Shown piece after piece: positions 9,363 through 18,061 of a stretch of DNA of 64,000 bases. The notes under the pieces are model-generated. The model made no database searches, was not told where the DNA came from, and worked only from the letters and a program-made list of their open reading frames with translations. Every line of letters begins with the position of its first letter. Position 1 is the first letter of the stretch. A program made the position numbers and the translations under genes. The stretch is from Candidatus Pelagibacter ubique HIMB140 (lineage in GTDB: Bacteria; Pseudomonadota; Alphaproteobacteria; Pelagibacterales; Pelagibacteraceae), in the NCBI RefSeq assembly GCF_025558165.1, contig NZ_LAMZ01000001.1:310001-374000 (forward strand). The letters run 5' to 3'.

Positions 9363-9761
9363 TTATGGTTTGCGTTTGTAATGTTGTTTATTAGGAATTA
9401 CTGATCTTACCCCACCTTGGGGGTTATCAACGTCACCATCTCTTCTCGGTATCAAGTGTATATGGCAATGCATTATAGATTGACCTGCAATTTTTCCAGC
9501 ATTTGTACCAATATTAAATCCTTTTACATTAACATCTTTACTTAGAATTTCATTTTTAACTATTTGGATAAGATCATTGCAAGCAATCAATTCATCATTT
9601 GTCATGTCAAAATAATCTTTAATATGGCGCTTAGGAATTATTAAACAGTGGTGATCAGAAACGGGATAAGAGTCGTAACTTGCATAAGCAAGATCATTTT
9701 CATGGGCAATACCGCTTTTTTTTGAGTCACAGAATAAACAAGGATTGTTAGGATCTCTCAT
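9363..9761 (-). CDS. HIT-family nucleotide hydrolase/transferase
   Basis: A 132-residue histidine-triad protein, probably hydrolysing AMP-lysine, dinucleoside polyphosphates or similar nucleotide conjugates in the cytoplasm. The catalytic triad motif HCHIHLIP lies at residues 98-105, and an N-terminal CLFC pair (Cys8, Cys11) matches the zinc site of many HIT proteins. It starts 2 bases after the pabC stop, so it probably ends the same transcript as the pab genes. The true substrate cannot be read from the sequence. Confidence 0.88.
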   Translation of the reverse strand: MRDPNNPCLFCDSKKSGIAHENDLAYASYDSYPVSDHHCLIIPKRHIKDYFDMTNDELIACNDLIQIVKNEILSKDVNVKGFNIGTNAGKIAGQSIMHCHIHLIPRRDGDVDNPQGGVRSVIPNKQHYKRKP

Positions 9762-9763
9762 AT

Positions 9764-10507
9764 TTAAATTAGAGTATTATATATTTTTCTAAGTTTATTA
9801 AAGGAAACATTATTTTGACTTTTCCATTTTAATTCATCTATTTTTGATACTGATGTAACTCCCTTTCCTGATCCAATAAGAATTATTTCTTCATAATCAT
9901 TAATTTCTTTAATTGATACATCTTTGAAATTAATTTTAACTTTTTTACTTAGAAACTTAAGTGTGTTTCCAAAATAACAATTCTTTTTTGGAGAAAATAT
10001 TTTTCCATTTTTTACAAAAACTAAATTTGAAGTACCAGTTTCTAATATTTTATTGTTTGCAACTAAAGCAATATCGAATTTAGATGAGTCAACTTCACTA
10101 AGTTTTGCTAAAATTTTTTTGTAATAAAGATTTTTATAATTTGGCTCAACTCTTTTATATTTAAATAATAAAAGACTAAAATTTTTTTTAAGTTTTGGTC
10201 TTTTTCTTATAGATACAGATATTATTTTTTTATTTAAAGCAATTCGAAATAAATTGTCGGGACCTTTGTAGAGTGTATTTTTCTTAATTAGATCAAAAAT
10301 AATATTCTTTAAGTTTTTTTTTCTAATTTCATATTTTTTTGTAGATTTAATTAAATTTTCAATATGTGGTTTTAACAATATTAGCTTGGAAGGTTTTCCA
10401 ACCATTCGCATTGTTGTAAATACACCTCTAGACCCCCAAAGATCTTTAAAAGAAACTTCTTTGAGATTACTTAGCTGATAAGATTTTTTTAATAAGAGTG
10501 TTACCAT
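9764..10507 (-). CDS. pabC: 4-amino-4-deoxychorismate lyase (class IV aminotransferase fold)
   Basis: PLP enzyme (247 residues) expected to convert aminodeoxychorismate to p-aminobenzoate and pyruvate for folate synthesis. The fold-IV pattern is present: KKILAKLSEV with the probable PLP lysine near residue 126, the ALVANNKILETGTSNL segment near 145-160, and a GSGKGV-like loop near 213. The first codons overlap pabA by 41 bases; no better internal start is obvious. Its place directly after pabB and pabA supports PabC over branched-chain or D-amino-acid aminotransferase. The sequence is very lysine-rich and AT-rich even for this window. Confidence 0.78.
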   Translation of the reverse strand: MVTLLLKKSYQLSNLKEVSFKDLWGSRGVFTTMRMVGKPSKLILLKPHIENLIKSTKKYEIRKKNLKNIIFDLIKKNTLYKGPDNLFRIALNKKIISVSIRKRPKLKKNFSLLLFKYKRVEPNYKNLYYKKILAKLSEVDSSKFDIALVANNKILETGTSNLVFVKNGKIFSPKKNCYFGNTLKFLSKKVKINFKDVSIKEINDYEEIILIGSGKGVTSVSKIDELKWKSQNNVSFNKLRKIYNTLI

Positions 10508-11027
10508 TGATTGTTAAAAATGATTCTGGGTGAAATTGAAATCCATAAACTTTATCAACGTTATTTTCTATAGACATTGCAGAACCTGAAATAGCACATC
10601 TCATAGTTATATCAAAATTTTTTGCCTTAAAAGGCTCTTTTAGTTTTAATGAATGATATCTTCCTACTTTAAAAATTTGACCTTTTTTAAATAACTTACT
10701 CTGTTTATTAACTATGACATTGGATTGAAAACCATGATAAATTTTATTTTGTTCAACTATTTTTCCTCCTTCAGAAAATAAGATTTGTTGAAATCCTAAA
10801 CAAATTCCTATTATTTTTTTTTTACCTTTAAATTTTTTATAAATTTTAGTTGTTAAAGGATAATCTTTTGGTGAACCTGGACCTGGTGATAGTAATATTG
10901 TTGAAGCTTTGTGAAGTTTAGAATAATTAATTTCATTAAAATCACTGCACTCAACTTCATCAAATATAGAAAGTTGATGTACTACATTGTGAGTAAATGA
11001 ATCTTTATGATCAATCACATAAATCAT
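10467..11027 (-). CDS. pabA: Aminodeoxychorismate/anthranilate synthase glutamine amidotransferase component
   Basis: Class I glutamine amidotransferase of 186 residues that supplies ammonia to the chorismate-aminating partner. The triad is visible: Cys76 in GICLGFQQ, and His166 with Glu168 in FQFHPESF; the SPGPGSP oxyanion segment is near 47-53. It overlaps pabB by 4 bases upstream and pabC by 41 bases downstream, so the three are one translation-coupled unit. PabA and TrpG cannot be told apart by sequence alone; pabC next door favours folate synthesis. Confidence 0.85.
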   Translation of the reverse strand: MIYVIDHKDSFTHNVVHQLSIFDEVECSDFNEINYSKLHKASTILLSPGPGSPKDYPLTTKIYKKFKGKKKIIGICLGFQQILFSEGGKIVEQNKIYHGFQSNVIVNKQSKLFKKGQIFKVGRYHSLKLKEPFKAKNFDITMRCAISGSAMSIENNVDKVYGFQFHPESFLTINGNTLIKKILSAK

Positions 11028-12244
11028 TTAAATAAATCTATTAATGCTTTTGCCTTTATATAATTTTCATTGAATTCATGTTTGGCATTACTATCCACAA
11101 CAACTCCTGAGGCTACGGAAATTTCTGATGTATTTTTATAATTTAAAATTGATCTAATAATAATATTAAATCTCATATCTCCATTAAATTTCATATAACC
11201 AAAACTTCCTGTGTAAATATTTCTGTTTTCTTTTTCTTGGTTATTTAAAAGATTTAGAGTGCTTATTTTAGGACAGCCTATTACTGATCCTCCAGGCATC
11301 ATTGCTTTAATTATATCAATGTTTTTAACACTCTTTTTTAATATTCCTTTAATTAAAGTAACATAGTGATAAAGATCCTTATACTCTTCAACAGTTTTCT
11401 CTTTAATAATTTTTACACTTCCTGGATTACAAATTTTTGAAAGATCACTTCTTTCCATATCTACAATCATATTGTGTTCTTTGGTTTCTTTAATATTTCT
11501 TCTAAAAAAACTTAACGCTTTATTTTTGTTAAGATTTCTATTTTTTCTAAGTGTTCCAGCAATTGGTTTTGTTGAAATATTTAGTCCTTTTTTATCAATC
11601 AATGTTTCAGGTGAACAACTTACTATAGAGTAATTCTTATCTCTTATCATAAAAGCTTCTGGAGACGCATTAACTTTCATTAATTTCCAAAAAAAGTTGA
11701 TAGGATCTATATCTGATTTATTTTTGTATTTAGTACAAATTTTAATTTGGTATGTTTCCCCTTGTCTAATTTTTTTTGAAAAAACATTAAAAATTTTTTC
11801 ATACTTTTTGAAATCAATATTTAATTTAAAAGGTGATAATATTTTTGTAGCTTTAAAGCTGCTGTTAAACTTTTGTTTCTTAACTTTAGAAAATATTGAA
11901 ATTTTTTTTCTAATTTTTATTACTGTTTCAGGTTTATAAAACGCACCTTTATAAAAATTTAATTTTTTTTGTTTTTTTATTTTTAATCCAAGCAAATTAC
12001 ATAAAATTTCATAGCCAAAAAAACCAATAAACATATCAGTTTCTGATTTTTTTTTTGATTTATTAAAATTGTTTAAATAATTATTAATATTTTTATTTGT
12101 TAAAATAATTTTTTTAGAAAAATCAGTATAAATATTATACCCACCACTTACCTTGTAGATAATCATGGGTTTATCTGATTGATAAAGATCCTCTAAATAA
12201 GGATTAAATTTATGCCGGTTGAGTTCTTTCAATTGCTTTTTCAT
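11024..12244 (-). CDS. pabB: Aminodeoxychorismate synthase component I (chorismate-binding)
   Basis: Chorismate-utilising enzyme of 406 residues, lacking much of the N-terminal domain of full-length TrpE/PabB. Core motifs are SPETLI, TKPIAGTLR (about residues 224-232), the EHNMIVDMERSDL Mg-binding segment and PGGSVIGCPK near residue 318. The PIAGT form has alanine where E. coli PabB carries its catalytic lysine (PIKGT), so by this motif it resembles TrpE. The pabA and pabC neighbours still favour aminodeoxychorismate synthase. The start overlaps the MFS gene by 35 bases. Confidence 0.75.
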   Translation of the reverse strand: MKKQLKELNRHKFNPYLEDLYQSDKPMIIYKVSGGYNIYTDFSKKIILTNKNINNYLNNFNKSKKKSETDMFIGFFGYEILCNLLGLKIKKQKKLNFYKGAFYKPETVIKIRKKISIFSKVKKQKFNSSFKATKILSPFKLNIDFKKYEKIFNVFSKKIRQGETYQIKICTKYKNKSDIDPINFFWKLMKVNASPEAFMIRDKNYSIVSCSPETLIDKKGLNISTKPIAGTLRKNRNLNKNKALSFFRRNIKETKEHNMIVDMERSDLSKICNPGSVKIIKEKTVEEYKDLYHYVTLIKGILKKSVKNIDIIKAMMPGGSVIGCPKISTLNLLNNQEKENRNIYTGSFGYMKFNGDMRFNIIIRSILNYKNTSEISVASGVVVDSNAKHEFNENYIKAKALIDLFK

Positions 12245-13424
12245 TAATAGGCAAATGTATCAAACCTGCAAAAATTGATAATGCGATAGATCCGTACCAT
12301 GCATAATCAAAATTTCCTGTAAGTTCATAAAAAACTCCACTTAAATATGCTCCTAAGAATGATCCAAATTGATGACTCACAAATACAATACCATAAAGCA
12401 TACCCACATACTTTGTTCCAAATATGTGAGCAACTATCCCGTTAGTTGGTGGAACAGTAGAAAGCCACAAGAAACCAAAAGTAATACCAAATATTATTGA
12501 ATTAATTACACTTGGAGGAAAAGAAATAAAAACAATTATAGAGACACCTCTTAATAGATAAATTGCACTTAATAAATATTTTTTACTATATTTAGTTGCC
12601 AGATAACCACTCACAATAGTTCCTACCATATTAAAAAGTCCTATTAATGAAAGAACAGTTGTTGCACACCAGTCAGGCAAACCTTTGTCTACCATATAAG
12701 TTGGTATATGTGTTGCCACTAGTGCTATGTGCCATCCACATACAAAAAATCCTAAAGTTAAATAAATAAAACTTTTATTATTAAGTGCTTCTTTTAAAGC
12801 CTCTCTCGCAGTTTGATTGTTATTATCTTTAACGCCAACAGGAGTTTTTGGAGTACTAACAAACAATGAAACGATTAGTCCTAGTCCCAATAAAAAACAG
12901 AAGTAAAGCATTGTGCTCTCCCAACCATTTTCAACAAGAGAATAACTTACAATTAAAGGTGAAACAAAATAACCAAAAGAACCTGCACTTGTGACTATTC
13001 CTGTGGCCATTGTCCTTCTAGATGCTGGATAATGTTTAGCTACAACAGAAACAGGTATACTGATTGCTGTAGATCCTAAGCCTACACCTATTAAAATACC
13101 TATTGTATAAATAAAATTAACACCAGTATTAAAACCCAAATAAAAAAGAAAAACTCCTAATAAATAAAAAAAGAAACCAATGAAAATAGCAATATTACCT
13201 CCGTACTTATCTGTAATAACTCCAAACAGAGGATTGAAAGCGCCCCATAAAAATAATTGCAAACCCATTGCAAAACCAAATTGAGAAATAGTGATGTCAA
13301 GATCTGTAGAGAAATCAAAATAAAACAAACCAAATGTTTGTCTAATTCCAAGAGATATAATTACAACTAAGCAACATGCAATGAGTGTAACCATTGCTGT
13401 TTTGGTTGGAAAAAAATTATTCAC
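12210..13424 (-). CDS. Major facilitator superfamily transporter
   Basis: A 404-residue carrier with about 12 membrane segments in two halves. The first half has the FGVITDKYGG signature loop near residue 64 (the MFS motif after TM2), and the second half has a related YLATKYSKKYL loop. It most resembles the oxalate/formate and monocarboxylate-type MFS group, but no substrate can be assigned. It lies 3 bases after metC and overlaps pabB, so it is probably in the same transcript; functional connection to either neighbour is unclear. Confidence 0.85.
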   Translation of the reverse strand: MNNFFPTKTAMVTLIACCLVVIISLGIRQTFGLFYFDFSTDLDITISQFGFAMGLQLFLWGAFNPLFGVITDKYGGNIAIFIGFFFYLLGVFLFYLGFNTGVNFIYTIGILIGVGLGSTAISIPVSVVAKHYPASRRTMATGIVTSAGSFGYFVSPLIVSYSLVENGWESTMLYFCFLLGLGLIVSLFVSTPKTPVGVKDNNNQTAREALKEALNNKSFIYLTLGFFVCGWHIALVATHIPTYMVDKGLPDWCATTVLSLIGLFNMVGTIVSGYLATKYSKKYLLSAIYLLRGVSIIVFISFPPSVINSIIFGITFGFLWLSTVPPTNGIVAHIFGTKYVGMLYGIVFVSHQFGSFLGAYLSGVFYELTGNFDYAWYGSIALSIFAGLIHLPINEKAIERTQPA

Positions 13425-13427
13425 AGT

Positions 13428-14603
13428 TTACTTTAAATGTTTCATTGACTGCTTAATATCAGCGATAAGGTCTTCTGGATCCTCTAAACCAATATGCAGT
13501 CTAACTATGTACTCGTTTTTTGCTAATTTAAGATAACTTCTGTTTCCTTGTTCTCTAACATTTTGATGTAATGCTAAACTTTCAAAACCTCCCCAACTAT
13601 AACCGTGACCAAATAATTTTAAATTATTTACAAATTTAACAACTGCTTTTTCACTTTTAGCTTTAATTCTTAAACCCATTAAACCTGAAGCACCTGAATA
13701 ATATTTCTTCCACATTCTAAAATTGTAAGAATCTTTTTTGTAAGGATACAATAATTTTATATTTTTAAATTTAGATAAAAATTCTGCTACTTTTTTTGCA
13801 TTTTCTCTATGTCTATCTAATCTTACATCTAAAGTTCTTAATCCTCTTGTAATTAAATAAGCATCATCAGGTCCTAATCTTAAACCTGTAACTCTTTCAG
13901 TTGCTTTAACTTTAGGAAAAACTTTTTTATTTACTGCTAGACTTCCACCCATTACATCAGAGTGACCTGAGTAATATTTTGTTGCTGAAACGATTGCCAT
14001 ATCAAAACCAAGTTTAATAGGTTTTAAAAAATATGGAGTTCCCCATGTATTATCAATTGCTGTTAAAATTTTATGTTTTTTTGCAATGGAGACAATCTTC
14101 CCTAAATCTTGAAAATCAAAAGTGTTACTTCCTGGGTTTTCCACAAAAATTAATTTTGTTTTTTTGGTAATTGCTTTTTCTAGTGTTTTAAGATCATGTG
14201 GATCATAAAAGGTTGTTTTAATATTAAATTCTTTTAAAAAATCTTGTGTCAAAAGTCTTGTTGGACTGTAAACTGGGTCAGCTGCAATAATTTCATCACC
14301 AGGTCTTGTAACACTGAAGATTGCAAGGAATACCGCTCCAAACCCAGTAGGTGTTAAAAAAGTAAAATAACTTTCTTCAAGTTTAGATAAAATTTGCTGC
14401 AAAATATGAGTCGTAGAAGTTCCTTGTCTGCCATAATCAAAATGTCCACCTGTTGGGTTTTTTTTTGCCTTGTCTTGAGTTTTTCTAATATCTTGCATCG
14501 ATTTGAAAATAATCGTTGATGCTCGTACAATTGGTGGATTAACAGACTGATTGTGAAAATCTTTAGCAGTATGTTTTAAAAATGTTTTAAAAGAATTACT
14601 CAT
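13428..14603 (-). CDS. metC: Cystathionine beta-lyase
   Basis: PLP enzyme of the Cys/Met-metabolism family (391 residues) that cleaves cystathionine to homocysteine, pyruvate and ammonia. The PLP lysine is Lys209 in SATKYYSGHSDVMGG; the DYGRQGTST segment near residue 56 and the DNTWGTPY segment near 184 are typical of MetC. The gene is first in a run with the MFS and pab genes and is divergent from a tiny basic ORF 74 bases away. Cystathionine gamma-synthase or a methionine gamma-lyase is a less likely alternative. Confidence 0.85.
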   Translation of the reverse strand: MSNSFKTFLKHTAKDFHNQSVNPPIVRASTIIFKSMQDIRKTQDKAKKNPTGGHFDYGRQGTSTTHILQQILSKLEESYFTFLTPTGFGAVFLAIFSVTRPGDEIIAADPVYSPTRLLTQDFLKEFNIKTTFYDPHDLKTLEKAITKKTKLIFVENPGSNTFDFQDLGKIVSIAKKHKILTAIDNTWGTPYFLKPIKLGFDMAIVSATKYYSGHSDVMGGSLAVNKKVFPKVKATERVTGLRLGPDDAYLITRGLRTLDVRLDRHRENAKKVAEFLSKFKNIKLLYPYKKDSYNFRMWKKYYSGASGLMGLRIKAKSEKAVVKFVNNLKLFGHGYSWGGFESLALHQNVREQGNRSYLKLAKNEYIVRLHIGLEDPEDLIADIKQSMKHLK

Positions 14604-14677
14604 AATAAAATTTGATATGTTTAAAAGACAATGCTATATCCCGTAAAAAACGTCAATAAATTAATAAATAGGACTAA

Positions 14678-14761
14678 ATGAGTTATCCGAAGAAACATAG
14701 GGGTCGAAGAAAACAAGGCTCCAAAAAGAGAAGAGCAAAAAGAAAAAATAAGAAGAAGTAA
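14678..14761 (+). CDS. 27-residue extremely basic mini-protein
   Basis: An ATG at 14678 preceded by AGGA (4 bases between) opens a 27-codon frame ending in TAA at 14761. Sixteen of 27 residues are lysine or arginine, with a core KKHRGRRKQG followed by SKKRRAKRK. The frame fills the gap between metC and mnmA, and stops 5 bases before the end of the convergent mnmA. The composition resembles very small ribosomal or RNA-binding proteins (THX or AURKAIP1-tail type), but I see no diagnostic match. Coding status is inferred from the start site, composition and fit. Confidence 0.6.
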   Translation: MSYPKKHRGRRKQGSKKRRAKRKNKKK

Positions 14762-14766
14762 TTCTT

Positions 14767-15885
14767 TTATTCTTTAATCCAACCACCGCCAAGAACTCTA
14801 TGACCATATTGGTCTTTGCTATAGAATACGCATGCCTGTCCTGGAGATATTCCATCCTCAGGATTTAATAGATGAACATTTGCAGTATTGTTATTTTTTA
14901 AATCTACTTTTGCCTCAAGAAGACTACCTGTTGATCTAACCTTTACAAATATATTTTGATCAAGGTCTTTTTTATCAGTTAATAAATTTAAATCTTTTAA
15001 AGATATTTCTTTTTTTCCAAGGTTTTCTTTGGGTCCTACTATAATTTCATTTTTATCTGAATTTATTTTTAAAACATATAAAGCTTCTTTATCCGAAACC
15101 TTAATTCCCTTTCTTTGTCCAATTGTAAAATTAATAATACCATCATGAACACCAATTACTTTTCCATCTAAATTTTTAATATTCCCTTTTTGAAAAGAGT
15201 CTGGTCTAAATTTTCTAATTACTGATGCATAATCTCCATTAGGCACAAAACAAATATCCTGACTATCTGGTTTATCAGCTACATTTAAATCTAGCTCTTT
15301 AGCAATTTCTCTTGTTTTATCTTTTAACATTCCACCTAATGGAAATCTTAAATAATCTAGCTGCTCTCTTGTTGTGTTAAATAAAAAATAACTTTGATCT
15401 CTATTTTCATCAATTGCTCTGTACATATTGTTAGTGTTGTTTGATGTGATATTTTTTACATAATGACCCGTAACTAATGCATCTGCTTTAAGATCTTTTG
15501 ATACTTCAAATAAATCTTTAAACTTTACTGTTTGATTACATTGAACACATGGAATTGGAGTTTCACCTTTTAAATAACTATCAACAAAATTATCTATTAC
15601 TCCTTGCTTGAATTTATCTTGATAGTATAAAATTTTATGCTCAATACCTAATTTATGAGCAACACGTTTTGCATCCATTATATCTTGACCTGAACAACAC
15701 TGTTTAGATTGCGCTACTTCTTTTCCATCATCATAAAGTTTAAGAGTTATTCCTATAACTTTATAACCTTCGCTTTTCATAATTCCTGCTACAGTTGACG
15801 AGTCTACCCCACCAGACATTGCAACAACTACTGTTGTATCTTCAGGTTTTTTGTCAATTCCGATAGAGTTTAATTCTTTATTCAT
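14767..15885 (-). CDS. mnmA: tRNA-specific 2-thiouridylase
   Basis: Thiolates U34 of Lys, Glu and Gln tRNAs (372 residues, typical length). The ATP pyrophosphatase loop SGGVDSS is at residues 24-30, and the two catalytic cysteines are Cys113 in IPCVQCN and Cys212 in [16 protein letters not shown] in the C-terminal half marks the beta-barrel domain. The gene is divergent from the DUF3553 gene across 41 bases. Confidence 0.96.
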   Translation of the reverse strand: MNKELNSIGIDKKPEDTTVVVAMSGGVDSSTVAGIMKSEGYKVIGITLKLYDDGKEVAQSKQCCSGQDIMDAKRVAHKLGIEHKILYYQDKFKQGVIDNFVDSYLKGETPIPCVQCNQTVKFKDLFEVSKDLKADALVTGHYVKNITSNNTNNMYRAIDENRDQSYFLFNTTREQLDYLRFPLGGMLKDKTREIAKELDLNVADKPDSQDICFVPNGDYASVIRKFRPDSFQKGNIKNLDGKVIGVHDGIINFTIGQRKGIKVSDKEALYVLKINSDKNEIIVGPKENLGKKEISLKDLNLLTDKKDLDQNIFVKVRSTGSLLEAKVDLKNNNTANVHLLNPEDGISPGQACVFYSKDQYGHRVLGGGWIKE

Positions 15886-15926
15886 TAGGTGGTATTTATA
15901 CTGATTTACAATATAAGTTAAATTAA

Positions 15927-16097
15927 ATGATTTTAGATTATGAACCAGGTGACAAAGTCACTAATCCTGAGAATAAAGACTGGGGTATTGGACAAGTACA
16001 ATCAATCATAAAAGATAAGGTTACTGTCAATTTTGAAAATGCAGGTAAAAAAGTAATAAACGCAAAAAATATAGAATTAAAAAAAATTGGTAAATAA
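15927..16097 (+). CDS. DUF3553-type small protein
   Basis: A 56-codon frame beginning [14 protein letters not shown] and containing [10 protein letters not shown], followed by a short beta-rich region and a lysine-rich end. The pattern is that of the DUF3553 family, small soluble proteins whose fold resembles the CarD/TRCF-type Tudor-like domain. Function is unknown; a nucleic-acid or RNA-polymerase contact is plausible from the fold only. It ends 3 bases before cysQ, so the two are probably cotranscribed. Confidence 0.75.
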   Translation: MILDYEPGDKVTNPENKDWGIGQVQSIIKDKVTVNFENAGKKVINAKNIELKKIGK

Positions 16098-16100
16098 AAA

Positions 16101-16865
16101 ATGGACTTACAAAAAATTATTGAAGATTTAGTTGATGCTTTTTTATCAGCAGGAGATTTATCTCTTCAGCTTAGAGAAAAAGGATTAAGTAAAGAAATTA
16201 AATCTGATAATACTCCAGTAAGTAATGGTGATATTGAAGTAAATAATTTTATTTCTTCTCAAATATCAAAAGTAACACCAGACATTCCAATTATTTCAGA
16301 AGAAACTTCTGAAAATAAAGATAATTCTAAATTAAAAGATTTTTGGTTGGTTGATCCTATCGATGGAACTTATGATTACATAAATAATTTAGAGGAATTT
16401 ACTATTAATGCAGGTTTAATTATCAATAATAAACCTGTTGCAGGATTAATAAATGCGCCTGCTAAAAAAAGAATGTTTTATTCATATGGGAAGGGCAAAT
16501 CTTTTGAGTTTGCTAATGAAAAAACAATAAACCTTTCTGAGTTACCATCTAAAAGAACGGATCCACTTAATTTCATTTCTTACAGCAATAAAATTAAACC
16601 TGAGATACAAAAAATTTATGATGAGTTAGGTGTTAAGGAGCATACTAGAATGAAAAGTTCTTTAAAATTTTGTGTTGTTGCTGCATGTGAGTTTGATGGT
16701 TATGTTGCTGAGCCTCGAGCTTACGAGTGGGATATTGCAGCAGGACATGCAATTTTAGAAAATGCAGGGGGATCTGTGAGAGACTTTAATGGTAATGAAA
16801 TTTTATATGGTAAGAAAGATTTAAAAAATCCAAGTTTAATTTTGAAAAGTAAAAATATAATTTAA
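16101..16865 (+). CDS. cysQ: 3'(2'),5'-bisphosphate nucleotidase
   Basis: Inositol-monophosphatase-superfamily enzyme of 254 residues, likely hydrolysing 3'-phosphoadenosine 5'-phosphate to AMP, linked to sulfur assimilation. Metal ligands are visible as Glu67-Glu68 (ISEETS) and Asp85, Asp88 in DPIDGTYDY, with the distal WDIAAGHAILENAGG motif in the C-terminal part. CysQ is preferred over SuhB (inositol monophosphatase) from overall sequence. Its stop overlaps the next start (TAATG). Confidence 0.85.
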   Translation: MDLQKIIEDLVDAFLSAGDLSLQLREKGLSKEIKSDNTPVSNGDIEVNNFISSQISKVTPDIPIISEETSENKDNSKLKDFWLVDPIDGTYDYINNLEEFTINAGLIINNKPVAGLINAPAKKRMFYSYGKGKSFEFANEKTINLSELPSKRTDPLNFISYSNKIKPEIQKIYDELGVKEHTRMKSSLKFCVVAACEFDGYVAEPRAYEWDIAAGHAILENAGGSVRDFNGNEILYGKKDLKNPSLILKSKNII

Positions 16866-17008
16866 TGGATGAGCAATTAAGAATTATTTTAATTATAATA
16901 GTATCTGTCTCAATTTTTGGATTACTAGTTTTTGTTTTTGTTAAAAATTATATTCGAAACAAAATAAATCATCTTGTTGATGAAGAGAAAAAAAGAAAAT
17001 TAAAGTAA
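16865..17008 (+). CDS. 47-residue single-TM mini-protein coupled to cysQ
   Basis: The ATG overlaps the cysQ stop codon by one base (TAATG), a layout that favours translational coupling. The product has a short acidic N terminus, one strong membrane segment (about residues 7-27, isoleucine and valine rich) and a highly charged tail ending in an EEKKRKLK stretch. The 3' end overlaps recX, on the other strand, by 9 bases. No family recognised. Confidence 0.6.
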   Translation: MDEQLRIILIIIVSVSIFGLLVFVFVKNYIRNKINHLVDEEKKRKLK

Positions 17009-17563
17009 TTTAATTATCTTTTCATATTCATTTTTATCAATATCCATCACTTTTTTGGATGTTTCGAAATCAAATCCATTTCTTGCTAGTAAAGAAATAT
17101 CTTTTTTATAAAACAAAGTTCTATTATCCTCTGCTCTTGCTGGTCCTATTCTCTTTTTCTTACATAATTTTATTGCTGAAAAGAAATCCTGATCAGAATT
17201 ATCTTCTTTTATTTTCTCAACTGTATCCTTAATAAAACCATCATCAATTCCTTTGCCCATTAAATAATTTCTAATTTTATTTATAGAGTTTCCTCTTTGG
17301 ATCATGCTCTTCGCTTTACTTTCTGAATAAAATTGATCATTGATAAATTTATTTTTTTCTAGATCAGATAGAACAATATCGATTAATTTATTCACATCTT
17401 TTTTTCGAGAGTCTGTTGCAGAGAGTTTCATATATTTTTTTAATAAATATGTTTTAAGTTGTTGTTTTGAAGGTGCATATTTTTCAACATAAGCAAATGC
17501 AAAATTCCTCATTTCATCAACAGTAACTTGAAGTGTTTTTCTTTTATTTCTTATAGGAATCAT
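17000..17563 (-). CDS. recX: RecX-family regulatory protein
   Basis: A 187-residue, helix-rich basic protein with the RecX three-helix repeat pattern: LKTYLLKKYMKL near residue 40, INDQFYSESKAKSMIQRGNS near 74, and IRNYLMGKGIDD near 100. RecX binds and modulates RecA filaments. The C-terminal third keeps a weaker repeat ending with LARNGFDFETSKKVMD. It lies divergent from the ABA4-like gene with only 24 bases between starts. Confidence 0.75.
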   Translation of the reverse strand: MIPIRNKRKTLQVTVDEMRNFAFAYVEKYAPSKQQLKTYLLKKYMKLSATDSRKKDVNKLIDIVLSDLEKNKFINDQFYSESKAKSMIQRGNSINKIRNYLMGKGIDDGFIKDTVEKIKEDNSDQDFFSAIKLCKKKRIGPARAEDNRTLFYKKDISLLARNGFDFETSKKVMDIDKNEYEKIIKLL

Positions 17564-17587
17564 CGTTAGATTTTATATAATATAAAT

Positions 17588-18061
17588 ATGATCGAACAAA
17601 TTTATAACTATTTCACAATTGATGTGCTGTATATGTGGATCAATTTAGGAGTTATACCTTTTTGGTTTATCTTAATAGTTTTTCCCCAGTCACACTTAAG
17701 TAGGTATGTAGTAACTACTATATTTCCATTTCTATTATTAAGTGGGGTTTATATTTACATTTTATACAGATCTTTCATCGTTGGTTATGACTTCGATGCT
17801 AATTTTAGTTTATATCTTGGTTTAGTTGAGTTATCTCGGCTATTTGAAGACAATCTATACCTAACTCTTTTCTGGACTCATTTTATAGCTATAAATTTAT
17901 TTGTTGGTGGATGGATGGTTAAAGACTCTCAAAAATACTATGTAAATAAAGTATTAATGTCAGTTCCTTTAATAATTACATACCTAATTGGTCCTATTGG
18001 TTTATTTATTTATTGGATAATTAGAATTTTTTACGCCAAAAAACTAAATCTATATGAGTGA
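17588..18061 (+). CDS. ABA4-like membrane protein
   Basis: A 157-residue protein with four hydrophobic segments (about 20-40, 45-65, 95-115 and 128-150). The pattern VIPFWFILIVFP in the first and HFIAINLFVGGWMVKDS in the third matches the ABA4-like (DUF4281) family, named after a plant neoxanthin-synthesis protein and common in marine bacteria, where a role with carotenoids or other isoprenoids is only assumed. It overlaps the next gene by 8 bases. Confidence 0.75.
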   Translation: MIEQIYNYFTIDVLYMWINLGVIPFWFILIVFPQSHLSRYVVTTIFPFLLLSGVYIYILYRSFIVGYDFDANFSLYLGLVELSRLFEDNLYLTLFWTHFIAINLFVGGWMVKDSQKYYVNKVLMSVPLIITYLIGPIGLFIYWIIRIFYAKKLNLYE

